Part shown: piece after piece, positions 1 to 10,400 of the stretch
Position numbering within the stretch: the first letter of the stretch is position 1
Layout of the letters: the number at the start of each line of letters is the position of its first letter
Source: Flavobacteriaceae bacterium GSB9
Lineage (GTDB): Bacteria > Bacteroidota > Bacteroidia > Flavobacteriales > Flavobacteriaceae
Direction: 5' to 3'
Assembly (NCBI GenBank): GCA_022749295.1
Contig: CP062007.1
Location: forward strand, 3,340,001-3,404,000
Length of the DNA: 64,000 nt
Notes under the pieces: model-generated
Told to the model about the DNA's origin: nothing
What the model saw: the letters and a program-made list of their open reading frames with translations, nothing else
The model's database searches: none
Translations under genes and position numbers: made by a program

Positions 1-2
1 AA

Positions 3-1979
3 GAACAGGAATGGGATTTGCTTAAACATATTTATAAGAACGGGTTTTTCTTTAGCAGTATAGCATTTCAACAAAGCCGGGCGATTACCATAGAATTAAA
101 ACACATTTACAGACAAGAAAACCCAAAGTTTATAGAGATTCTTAATCAAATACGGAATAATACACTTAGTGAATCGGCAGCAGAAGAACTCAACAAACGA
201 TTTATTCAAGATTTTCAACCCAAGGCAGATGAAGGTTATATTTCACTAACGACACACAATAATAAAGCTGAAGCGACCAACAGGGTGGAATTAGATAAAT
301 TAAAAAGCAAATCACTGACCTATAAAGCTGAGATTGAAGGGAAATTTCCTGAGTATGCTTATCCGAATAATGAAAATTTAGAATTAAAGGTTGGAGCTCA
401 AGTGATGTTTGTTAAAAACGATAGCAGTGGAGAACAGCGATACTTCAATGGAAAAATAGGAAAAGTTATCCATTTAGATACCGATGAAGTTGTAGTACAT
501 TGTCCTGAAGATGAGTTTAATATCATTGTTACTCCTGAAACTTGGGAAAATATTAATTATTCTATTAATTCTGAAACCAAAGCTATTTCAGAAGAAAAAA
601 TTGGCTCATATTCCCAGATGCCACTCCGTTTAGCTTGGTCTATAACTATTCATAAAAGCCAAGGGTTGACTTTTGAAAGAGCCATAATTGACGCTCAAGG
701 CGCATTTGCACACGGGCAAACTTATGTGGCACTGAGTCGCTGTAAATCATTAGAAGGTTTGGTGTTAAAAAGTAAAGTGCACCCGAGCCAGATTATTAGC
801 GACAATCAAGTAAATGCCTTCAATGAAGATGCTGAAAAAAATGCTCCAGATGAAAAAGTTTTAACACAATCTCAAAAAGCGTTTCAGTTAGAATTGATTG
901 AAGAGCTATTTAATTTTTATGCGTTCTTGCATCCAGTCAATCGAATTTTAGATGTCTATTATAAAAATAGAACTGTAGTTGAGGGACCTATTGGTGATAC
1001 TTTTGAAAAGTTAAAAAGTACAATTGCCCATTTTTTAAAGGTTAGTAATGGGTTTAAAAATCAGTTAAAAGAACTTTCTGAAAATGACCCGGTATTGCCG
1101 GAACAAAGTAAAACTATTCAAGACCGGTTTAATAAAGCCGTTACTTATTTTAAAACAGAAATCGTAAAACATGTTGCAGCACCTTTACAAAGCTTCGGGT
1201 TTACAACAGATAATCAGGCTATTGGAAGCGAGATTACCAAACACCTTGATGCCTTTGAAGCGCTATTGGCAACAAAGCAGCTATATTTTAAAGAAATTGT
1301 TGATGGTTTTCATGTTAACAGTTTTTTGGAATTACGTGCGAAGGCTGTATTTACAGAAAAAGAAAAACCTAAAAAGAAACGTAAAACCATTGTGGAAGGC
1401 ACAAGTAATATTGAGCTTTTTGAAAGGTTACGCACGCTTAGAAATGATTTAGCTCAGGAAAAAGACTTAATACATTATCAAATATTTACACAAAAGGCGC
1501 TTTATGAAATGTGTGAAACCTTACCAACCAATAAGAATGAACTTTTAGAGGTTAACGGTATGGGTAAAACGCGTGTTAAGAAGTATGGTTCTAATATTTT
1601 AGAGGTTATTCGGGGCTATTGTGAGGAACATAATATTGAAGTGTCGGGTGAAATAGAACTTTTTAAAGTTCCTAAAACCAAAAGAAAAAAAGGTGATACT
1701 AAAAAGGAATCATTACGGATGTTTAAGTCTGGTAAATCTATCCAAGATATTGCAGATGAACGTGAGCTTAACGAAAATACAATTTTCGGGCATTTGGCCA
1801 GTTTTGTTCATGCTGGAGAAATAAAAGTAACTGATTTGATGTCTGCAGAACATTACGATGAGTTGAAAACTGCCATTCCCCAAATATCCTTCGAAAATTT
1901 ATCCGATTTGAAGCATCAACTGGGTGATAAGTATTCTTATGGTGAGCTGCGTTTGGTGTTAGAGTATTTGAAGGATTAA
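3..1979 (+). CDS. PIF1/RecD-like helicase with HRDC and HTH tail (5' partial)
   Basis: The reading frame is open from the first bases of the window, so the true start and the Walker A part lie to the left; the TTG at 18 is not a convincing start. Visible are C-terminal superfamily 1 helicase motifs: ITIHKSQGLTFERA (about 645-690) and YVALSRCKSLEGLVL (about 725-770), typical of PIF1/RecD-like enzymes. An HRDC-like domain follows (about 1410-1640, with the helical-hairpin residues VNGMGKTRVKKYG), then a basic linker and a helix-turn-helix-like module (about 1700-1860) ending in GELRLVLEYLKD. Family knowledge suggests an ATP-dependent DNA helicase in replication or repair. A degenerate second copy of the last ~165 codons lies at 3926-4420. 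Exact substrate unknown. Confidence 0.85.
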   Translation, partial: EQEWDLLKHIYKNGFFFSSIAFQQSRAITIELKHIYRQENPKFIEILNQIRNNTLSESAAEELNKRFIQDFQPKADEGYISLTTHNNKAEATNRVELDKLKSKSLTYKAEIEGKFPEYAYPNNENLELKVGAQVMFVKNDSSGEQRYFNGKIGKVIHLDTDEVVVHCPEDEFNIIVTPETWENINYSINSETKAISEEKIGSYSQMPLRLAWSITIHKSQGLTFERAIIDAQGAFAHGQTYVALSRCKSLEGLVLKSKVHPSQIISDNQVNAFNEDAEKNAPDEKVLTQSQKAFQLELIEELFNFYAFLHPVNRILDVYYKNRTVVEGPIGDTFEKLKSTIAHFLKVSNGFKNQLKELSENDPVLPEQSKTIQDRFNKAVTYFKTEIVKHVAAPLQSFGFTTDNQAIGSEITKHLDAFEALLATKQLYFKEIVDGFHVNSFLELRAKAVFTEKEKPKKKRKTIVEGTSNIELFERLRTLRNDLAQEKDLIHYQIFTQKALYEMCETLPTNKNELLEVNGMGKTRVKKYGSNILEVIRGYCEEHNIEVSGEIELFKVPKTKRKKGDTKKESLRMFKSGKSIQDIADERELNENTIFGHLASFVHAGEIKVTDLMSAEHYDELKTAIPQISFENLSDLKHQLGDKYSYGELRLVLEYLKD

Positions 1980-2073
1980 GACACGGGGTTTAATGTGTAT
2001 TTAGTTTAACTGGAAAAATGTTTGCAAAACCTGAGCAACTGGAGGTTCTCGAATGAGTAGTAAATAGTTTAAA

Positions 2074-2184
2074 GTTATAGTTTTTATAGTAACGGGGCTC
2101 AACTCTTGCCATTTCGAACAGAGAAGTTAAGCCCGTTAGCACCGATGGTATTGCATCCGTTGGAGAGTAGGTCTTTGCTTTTTT
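2074..2184 (+). rRNA. Isolated, divergent 5S rRNA-like sequence (possibly pseudogene)
   Basis: The core is clearly 5S-like: the 5' arm AACGGGGCT (2091-2099) pairs with AGCCCGTT (helix II), followed by the conserved loop segments CGAACAGAGAAGTTAAG (2115-2131), ACCGATGGTA (2141-2150) and GAGAGTAGGTC (2163-2173). There is no 16S or 23S beside it. Compared with the usual flavobacterial 5S as remembered, the terminal helix I arms are AT-rich and three of six pairs appear lost, and helix IV is weak. A hairpin CCCTTC...GAAGGG follows at 2190-2208 but lacks a good T-run. Either an orphan expressed 5S or a decaying copy; ends are approximate. Confidence 0.6.
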
Positions 2185-2211
2185 GGGAACCCTTCACGGA
2201 AAGAAGGGAAC

Positions 2212-2616
2212 TTTAAGTTATTTAATCAATGAAAAACTATATTTTACCCAAATAAGTAATTTAAACAATACATTTCTATATTTAAAGGATGTCCCATTCT
2301 ATATTCAATCTAGATAACGATAGGTTAGAAAATGCTGTAAAATACACTTATAATATTTGCTATCAACCTTTTAAGTCTTTCCTTCTGGTGTTAATATTTG
2401 TATTTTAATTCATACAAAATCTAGTTGTTTTTATGTATTTCATCGATTAAACGTTATTTTATTCGTTTAAAATCATTTTATCTCTATATTTAGACTGAAT
2501 TTAGCATACTACGTTTACAAGGAGTCAATATTTTAAAAACCAGATATTAAATATATGATGGATATCATACCAACCATTATTACTTAACCTATTATTAATA
2601 CTAAATTATAATTGAT
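2212..2616. other. AT-rich intergenic stretch upstream of the polyketide synthase
   Basis: About 400 very AT-rich bases with no gene that can be supported. A 39-codon plus-strand ORF starting at the ATG at 2288 (MSHSIFNLDNDRLENAVKY...) is present, but it has no recognisable family and random short ORFs are expected at this composition. No clear TAnnTTTG promoter element was found close to the synthase start at 2617, so the promoter remains unplaced. Confidence 0.5.
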
Positions 2617-3837
2617 ATGAAAAATATAATTATATCTAACTTTCATCCTATTTTGGCTGGAAAGTTAATTAGTCAAGACAAGTTGAATCAGTATACAAAA
2701 TTTTTGTACTATCATTATCAAAATCATCCTGTTTTAGTTGCAGAAGGAAACATAGATGAAAAAGAACCTATATTTTTTGAAGAAGTATCCGAACATGTTG
2801 ATAAATATGCCGTTTCATCGAATAATATAGCAAAAAGACAAGTATTACTTTTCGATGAGATAGAGTCATTTATTGTAAATGAAATGGAGTATACAGAGCC
2901 TTGGGATTATATTTTTCCTGTTGGTTTTGAAGATTTACAAGGAAGCCATTATGGTCCGAAGATAGGGGCTCGTATGGATTGGTTTAAGAATAAAGTAAAA
3001 TGTGTTTTTGATAAATTTTATGAATATTCACCCAATAAGCCTGAAAGTATTATACATGTAACATGTTCTGGTTATTCTGCTCCAAGTTTAGCGCAAGAAG
3101 CCGTTATAGAGCGTAATTGGGACGATGTAAGCGTTACTCATTCTTATCATATGGGGTGTTATGGAGCCTTTCCTGCTATACGGACAGGTTCAGGATTATT
3201 AAGTTACAGTGAAAAAAAGGGAAGGGTTGATATTGTGCATACAGAATTATTGTCAACTCATTTAAATTTAACGGAATTCTCGCCCGCTAATACAGTGATT
3301 TGTTCATTGTTTGCAGATGGATTTATTGGTTATTCGCTATATGATGAAGCAAGTTTTTTCGATGATGATTCTATTAAGAATAAAGTTGGATTAAAAATAC
3401 TGGCTTCTCATGAAGTAATTATACCTGATTCTTTGGAGGATATGACTTGGAATTTGGGAGAGTATAATTTTTTAATGACGCTTTCTAAACGTGTACCTAT
3501 TTTTATAAAAAAAAATATAGAGAAGTTCGTTACGGATATGTGTAATAAAATTGATTTAAACTTTAAGGAGCAAAAAGATTCGATATATTATGCCATACAT
3601 CCTGGTGGACCAAAAATTGTTGATCACATTGTGAACGAGCTAGGAATAGATAAAAAACAGGCGCATTGGTCCTATGAGGTTCTAAAAAATAATGGAAACA
3701 TGTCTTCAGCAACAGTTCCTCATATTTTTAGTGAAATTGTAAAGGATCCTAATATTAAGCCCAACACTAAAATCATTGCGCTAGCATTCGGACCTGGTTT
3801 AACTGCAACTGGGTTAGTACTTGAAAAAGTAGCTTGA
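2617..3837 (+). CDS. Type III polyketide synthase (chalcone/stilbene synthase family)
   Basis: A 406-residue protein, slightly longer than the usual 350-400 of the family. The three catalytic residues are recognisable: Cys181 in YHMGCYGAFPAIR, His328 in YAIHPGGPKIVD and Asn361 in NNGNMSSATVPHIF, plus the C-terminal FGPGLTATGL loop (391-400). These thiolase-fold homodimers load an acyl-CoA starter on the Cys and extend it with malonyl-CoA, without an acyl carrier protein. The substrate cannot be told from the sequence. In related bacteria such genes often sit next to a methyltransferase or oxidoreductase; here there is none, and the gene stands alone between an intact helicase and a decayed copy of that helicase's tail. 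The ATG at 2617 gives the natural N-terminus. Confidence 0.92.
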   Translation: MKNIIISNFHPILAGKLISQDKLNQYTKFLYYHYQNHPVLVAEGNIDEKEPIFFEEVSEHVDKYAVSSNNIAKRQVLLFDEIESFIVNEMEYTEPWDYIFPVGFEDLQGSHYGPKIGARMDWFKNKVKCVFDKFYEYSPNKPESIIHVTCSGYSAPSLAQEAVIERNWDDVSVTHSYHMGCYGAFPAIRTGSGLLSYSEKKGRVDIVHTELLSTHLNLTEFSPANTVICSLFADGFIGYSLYDEASFFDDDSIKNKVGLKILASHEVIIPDSLEDMTWNLGEYNFLMTLSKRVPIFIKKNIEKFVTDMCNKIDLNFKEQKDSIYYAIHPGGPKIVDHIVNELGIDKKQAHWSYEVLKNNGNMSSATVPHIFSEIVKDPNIKPNTKIIALAFGPGLTATGLVLEKVA

Positions 3838-3925
3838 GTTTTTATAGTGATTTTTATCCAATCTATTTGATTGAATAAATTTAATGATTAAAAACTAGCT
3901 TAAAACGGGTAATAAGTACAAGTTT

Positions 3926-4420
3926 ATTTATTACAAAAGGTCTCAAATGAAATGTTTGAAACTTTACCATATAATAAAATAGAACTTTTGGAGGTGAACG
4001 GAAAGGGAAAAACTCATGTAAAGAACTATGTTTCTAAAATTTTAGAAGTTATAAGGGCCTATTTTGATTAAAAAATATTGAAACATCAAAAGGACAAGAA
4101 ATTTTTGATGCTCCCCAACCAAAAAAGAAAAAGGAGATACCGAAAAGCAATCATTGCAAAAGTTTAAATCTGGAAGATTCATCCAAGAAATTGCCAATGA
4201 ATGTGAACCCAACAAAAATATAATATTCGCGTATTTGGCCAGTTTTGTTGCTTCTGGTCAAATAAAAGTAACCGATTTTATTTTTGCTGAACATTTCGAA
4301 GAATTGAAAAGCATCATTCAGAAGTACAATTTTGAAGACTTATCAGACTTAAAGCATCAATTAGATGATAAATTTAGTTATGGTGAGTTGCGTTTGGTTT
4401 TAGAGGTATTAAAAAATTAA
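3926..4420 (+). pseudogene. Decayed copy of the helicase HRDC-HTH tail
   Basis: Codon-by-codon this stretch aligns with bases about 1485-1979 of the helicase. It begins QKVSNEMFETLPYNKIELLE and runs through VNGKGKTHVKNY, then meets an in-frame stop TAA at 4069-4071. The alignment needs a one-base deletion just after that stop and a second one in the poly-A tract near 4130. From 4154 an uninterrupted 88-codon frame continues to the matching end GELRLVLEVLKN. By eye roughly two thirds of residues in the tail match the intact gene. It has no upstream helicase motor. It is best read as a pseudogene from an old partial duplication; independent expression of the 88-residue HTH-like part cannot be excluded. 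Confidence 0.8.
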
Positions 4421-4452
4421 GGCGAGCCTTTCTCTAAGCCCGCCTTAAAATT
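4417..4452 (-). terminator. Terminator at the end of the giant T9SS gene
   Basis: Inverted repeat TTAAGGCG (4417-4424) and CGCCTTAA (4441-4448), lying just beyond the minus-strand stop at 4467. On the minus strand it is followed by a T-rich run that overlaps the last codons of the plus-strand pseudogene. It may also stop plus-strand transcripts. Confidence 0.65.
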
Positions 4453-4466
4453 TATTGATTCCTGTT

Positions 4467-7400
4467 TTATCTCAAAACAACAAATCGTTTAGTTTCGGTT
4501 TTTCCTTCGTTGCTCACTTTAATGAGATACACACCATCTTGGTAATTCTCATTAAGGTCTAATGTAACTTTTGATTTATTACTTGCCATTTTAGAAATAA
4601 TTTCTCGACCTAAAGAATCAAATACTGTAAATTCAGTTTTATCTCCAATGGCGTTTAAAAACTCTATAGTTAACTTTTCCTTTGCAGGATTAGGATATAG
4701 CTTAAAGTTGAACTTTTGTTCATTTTCAATGCTTAAAGTACTGCAGTCTTCTTCATTTGTATTTGGATTGTTTGAAGGATCGTTGTCATCACAATCACCA
4801 GCCATTGTACTATAATTGTCGCCAGGTAGTTGGCATACCGTTTTATTCGTCAATACATTATCAACGCCAAAACCATCGCCATCGCCATCATAATAGTATA
4901 CCTGTAAATCTCCTTTTATCTCAAGAGTAAATGTTTCAGTTGATTCATTACCTTGACTATCGCTAGCTATTATGGTTACCTGAGTATTTTCTGAAATTAC
5001 AGTTGTGGCAGCAGGAACTTGTGTAATATTGATATTGCTAGTACAGTTGTCGGTCGTTTCCACGATGGACGAATAGTCCGGCAAGTAAACTGTACAATTT
5101 TCATTTCTATCCAAAAGTTGATTGTTAATTGGCGTTATAACAGGTGCTTCGGTATCTTCTGGTATAATTTTAAAGGATACTGAAGACTTATTCCCAGAAG
5201 CATCGGTTACTGTTAAAATAGCATTTGTAGTTTGAGTAATCTCTGCTCCTATTTCTGGATATTGATTGATTTGCAATGTACCATTGCAGTTATCGCTAAT
5301 TCCAGCAATAGAGCTATAATCTTTTACGATTATTGTACAATTATTGTTTAAGGATTCAATTTGGTCATCGATATTACTTATTTCAGGGTAAACGACATCA
5401 TTTATACCAACAGTAACAGTTTTAGTAGCTGTGATTCCGTTTACATCGGTAACCAAAACACTGTACGTTCCACTTTTGATGTTTGCTAAATCCTCTGGGT
5501 CTGGGTCTAAATCTGCAGCACCGGTGCCATCATTATCCCAGTCAAAAGTGTAAGGTGGTGTGCCTCCAATGACTTCAATGTCTATATTCCCGTTGAAGGA
5601 TTCGGTGCAAGTAGCGTCAAAAGCTTGGGCCCTAACAACCAACCCTTCAACAAATATAGCCGTTATAGTTTTATTAGAATCCATTATGATATTGTCATTG
5701 GTGTTGAAGCTGTTCAAATCGCCTTCCCACCTATCGAATGTCCATCCATTTTCTGAGGATGCAGCGAAAGATACTTCTGTACCCGATAGGTAAGGCCCAC
5801 TTTCAGGGTTTACCGAAACACTTCCGTTGCCTTGAGTGTTTATGGATAGCGTATAAGTTTCTTGAACGAACACTGCTCTGATGCTTTTATCACTATCCAT
5901 AATTATAGATTCAGAACCAACAGAACCCGATAGGTCATTTTCCCATTGTACAAATTGCCATCCGTCATCTGCTATAGCGTTTACGGTAACATTTGTTCCA
6001 CTTTCAAAGTAGCTGGTTCTAGGTAGCATTGTAATAGTACCGTTTCCAACTTGTTCTGTTGTTAGTTTAAAGTATTCTGTTGTGATATCTTCTTCCGCAG
6101 GCGTGGTATAACAGATAGTATTTTCTGAATGAATCTCACTTTTGTTATTAACATTATCAATAACTACTGGAGCGAGGCAATATGAGGTATTTGGTTCTCC
6201 TTCGAATGTAAATTTATCATCAATCCCAAGAACTTCTGAGATTAAATTAAATTCACCATCATTTTCTGAAAGATATACTTCGTAACCTCTAATACCACTT
6301 CCTCCAATATCGTCGGTTGCATTTATACCAAAACTTTGAATAGTTTCGAACTCCAGATTGCTATCGGTAATAGCATCAATAGCTGGTGACACAGCATCAA
6401 TAATATTAACAGCCTCATTAGTAGCTATTGGTTCATTAATGTCAAAAAAGATATTTGCAGAAGCTTTCAATTCATCACCTGTAATGGTTGTACTTTTTGC
6501 TTTTATAGAATAGTTGACAAAACCTTCTCCAGCACCGTTGTCATCGTTTACAGGTAAAAAACCTTTTAACGCTTCATAGGGCGGTAACCCTGTTTCGGAA
6601 TCTATGGATTGGAAACTCCAGAATAATTCAGAATTTACAACATCTATACCGATTGAAACGTTAACATCCATACCAATTTCATCAGTAAGTTTTAGTCGAG
6701 TACTATAACTTGAAAGCCCTTCCGGAACGGTGAACGAATAATCTCCAAAGCCAAAGCCTTGTAGCCTAAAACTTGCAGGGTTAAAATTATCGCCTAACAC
6801 TTGTCTTATTACAACTCTTTGAGCGGGGGCTGTGGCAAAATCAGGGTCGTTTTCAAAGTTAATTGTGTAATTTAAGGTCTCTTTATTTGATACGAATTTT
6901 TCTGGTCCAAAGCCTTCTGGGCCAATAATTTCATTGGGGTCACATGAGCCTACTACTGGCTTGCAGAAATATTGTTGGCCATAACAAAGCGCTAAACCTG
7001 TAATACCTGATCCTCCCGATAAAGCATCTGCAGCTGCATTACCTATACAACCAAACTCTGAAGCTGTGGATGCAGCTTCACTTTTATCGTTTAAGTTATT
7101 TAATGAAAATGCACAACTTAATCCTCCTGCACTGCAGACAATAACAGGAATAACACAACCCGCTCCAGTAGCGCAAAAAACCAAACTTGATAGGCATCCT
7201 CCAGCAGACAGACCACAATCTAAAGCAACAAAAGCAACATCGCACCAACTAGGAGTACCATCACCACCGCCACCAGTTGCAGAGCAATCTCCTCCTGGGC
7301 CGGGTGGACTATCTGGATCATTGGGGTCATTGGGGTCATTCGGGTTGTTCGGGTCATTCGGATTGTCCGGGTCATTTGGAGTATTGTCATCATCAAAATC

Positions 7401-10400
7401 AGGATCTTTTTCTGGTTCTGGTTTTGGACAAGGTGTACCGGGAGGCGCACCAAGAATACTACCACTCGAGCAGTCAACTGGTTTAGGATCGCAATTTTCA
7501 CCAAAACAGTTCGGGTAAGGAGGAATATAAGGCTCATCATCATCACAATCTTCATCAATTAGCCCATTACAATTATTATCTATACCATCGCATAATTCTG
7601 GAGCACCTGGATGGATTAGGCTATTATTATCATTACAATCCCCTTCGCATATAGTGTAGCCGTCATTATCGTTGTCATCGGTTGCTGTACAAGTATCACA
7701 ATTTTCATCAATAATACCATCACAATCATTGTCCTTTCCATCATGGCATATTTCTTTTTTACCTGGGTAGATACTACTGTCTAAATCGTTACAGTCACCT
7801 TCAAACTCAGCAAAACCATCATTATCGTTGTCTATTTCATTTGAAGGAATTACACCATCACAATTATTGTCTTTTCCATCTGGAATTTCAACTGCACCTG
7901 GATAAATGCTACTGTCATAATCATTGCAGTCGCCTTGGCATTTCGAAAATCCATCACCATCCAAATCTTGTTCAACTAAAGGAATTATGCCGTCGCCATT
8001 ATCATCAATGCCATTACAAATTTCGTTGCAGCTTCCGTTTTCAGGACATTCACAATCAATTCCATAAGTACAACCATCTGGTCCATCGGGACCTTGATTA
8101 CCCGGAGAAATAGAACCATATCCGGGGCCACCTGGCCCACCAACACCTCCTTTTCCTGAGCTTATGTATTGATTGCCAGGGCCACCTGGTCCACCAGGAG
8201 AACCGTCTTCACCAATACCACCGGGAGCGCCAGGGACACCATCCTCACCCAATCCAGGTTTATAAGCTGTAAAACAAATAGCCAATTCATTATCGTTGAT
8301 TTTTTCAATTGAAAAAGTTCCTCCATAGATGTAGTTATAGGCTGTAAAGCCATCTGTATTAATTAAAAATTTTGAGACATCGAATCCTACGATACCATCG
8401 GAGGCTTTTAAAATCGTCCAGCATTTGTCAACAGCAGGATACCAACCAGCTAAATAAGTTGGGGAGTTGCTGTAGTCTAAACTTTTAATATTAATTGTAA
8501 AAGGATTTTCAGGGGTCGATTCTATATTAAGCTTACCAGATAGGTTCATGATATCATGACCTAAATTGGCACCAGCTTCGCCATTATATTTATTTATTTC
8601 CCAGTTGTAGTTGGCTCCAGGGCTAAACGTTGCATTTGAAGCTCGTAATATATCAGGGCCTTGAATGCCTGGGTTATAAGTGTTTTGGTTTAGCGCTATT
8701 TCGTTTTGACAGTTTTCACATTCAAAATCTACAAGAAGTGTATCGCTGGCTTTTAAGAATCCATATTCTACATAGTTTTTGAGCATCAATTTAGAAAAAG
8801 CAGTCTTGTCTTCTACTAACTCTCTGTTATCACTAAGGTAACCTGGTGTTTCTAGAGCAAGTTGTCGAGTGGATTCAATATTTTTTAGTGCATTAAAAAC
8901 CATAGTTTCTTCGTTTCCACCTATTACCCTTGCCCTTAAAGGGAAGGTGTTGCCAGAAAAATTAGCAATGTGTACACTAGCCATCATAACTTCACCTGGT
9001 TTAAAATCTCTAGCCGTAAATGGAATAAGTTGATAACCTTCGTTTGATTTGTAGTCTGGCATATCTTGAAGTCTACCGTAAACATCAGTAACAGAATTTT
9101 TTTTGAGTTTTCCGCTGACACTGATATCTAAAATATCTACATTGTCTAGCATGGCTATTTCAGCTAAAACTCCGGGCGTGTCGACATTATTATCATTTCT
9201 AATAATGAACTCAAAAAAGGCACTTCGTCCTCTTCGCAATAAATCTGGCGATAATATATCATATGTTAAATTACTGTATCCAGTGCTTTCTTCAACTGTT
9301 ATTGATTGATTCAATATTACGGAAGAACCATCAGGGTTTTCAATTTCTAAATCATAGGTATTGAATGCAACATCTGATAAATCCCATGATATTTCTGCTT
9401 CCATGCTACTTTGTAAGTTTATACTTAAAGCAGTGTTAACCGTTGTACCGTTATTTAATAATCGAGCAACCATATCTGGTCTAAAACCAGCACCAGTAAT
9501 TGAAGTACTAACCTTACCATCTCCAACTGTATTTGGGGAAACAGAAAGTAAACTGAAATCTAATAATTCAGCGTTTATGGTTAAAGTTTGCAAGGCTGAC
9601 AAATCTGTATTGATTAATAAATAATAGTCACCTGCTTTTGTGTTGGGCACCAAAACACGCTGATCTGTCGAGTTTTTGTAAATACTTTGAAATTCAAACA
9701 GATTTGGAGTAGGTACGGTTTCATGAGATACATAAACATTATTGTTTCCTATGTCTCGGGTAGATTCTATATCAATAATCAAATCTTTACCTTCTTCAAC
9801 CGAAATTTTATAATACAACCAATTCTGATTTTCTATATTTTTTGTAGTTGGTGTACTTAACGGTAAAATTCTAACGTCAAGCGCTATGGTTTCATTTGTG
9901 GCCAAACTATTATTGGTAAAGTCATTCTCGTTTATAGAAGATTGAATATTAGTTCGTCCGATTCCATAATAATTGCCTGGAAATAAACCTCTAACATTTC
10001 CCGTAAGGTCGAAAATTCTAGTTTCTCCTGGTGCTAAAGTGATTGAAAAATCATTTGATCCAATTAAAGATGCCAACGCACCATTGTACTCAGCTTGGGG
10101 AGATAAATAAAAAGCATTTGCTAGGTTTCCAACAGCCGTATTATCGCCAATATTATTTACAACTAGTTGAGAGTCGAATGAATCGCCCAATGTGGCTTGT
10201 GTATCTGTGTTTATAGAATTAATTTTAAGATCAGAAGGGTCTTGAATTTCTATTAAAACAAGCTGGGAGGTTTCATTGTTAGATTCACCATTTTCAAACC
10301 CTTCATAAATTTTGTTTGAGGAATCTGTTTCCCCTATCAGATAATAATTACCAGATGCATGATCAGGGATTTTGAGCTTGACTTCCGTTGTTGCAGATTC

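Noticed and set aside
2288-2407. A 39-codon ORF upstream of the polyketide synthase
   Set aside because: Too short, no family, and expected by chance in such AT-rich DNA.
7066-7518. A 150-codon plus-strand ORF with Gly/Ser-rich repeats
   Set aside because: It is the reverse reading of the DPN-repeat and Cys-rich part of the giant protein, with no start context or family.
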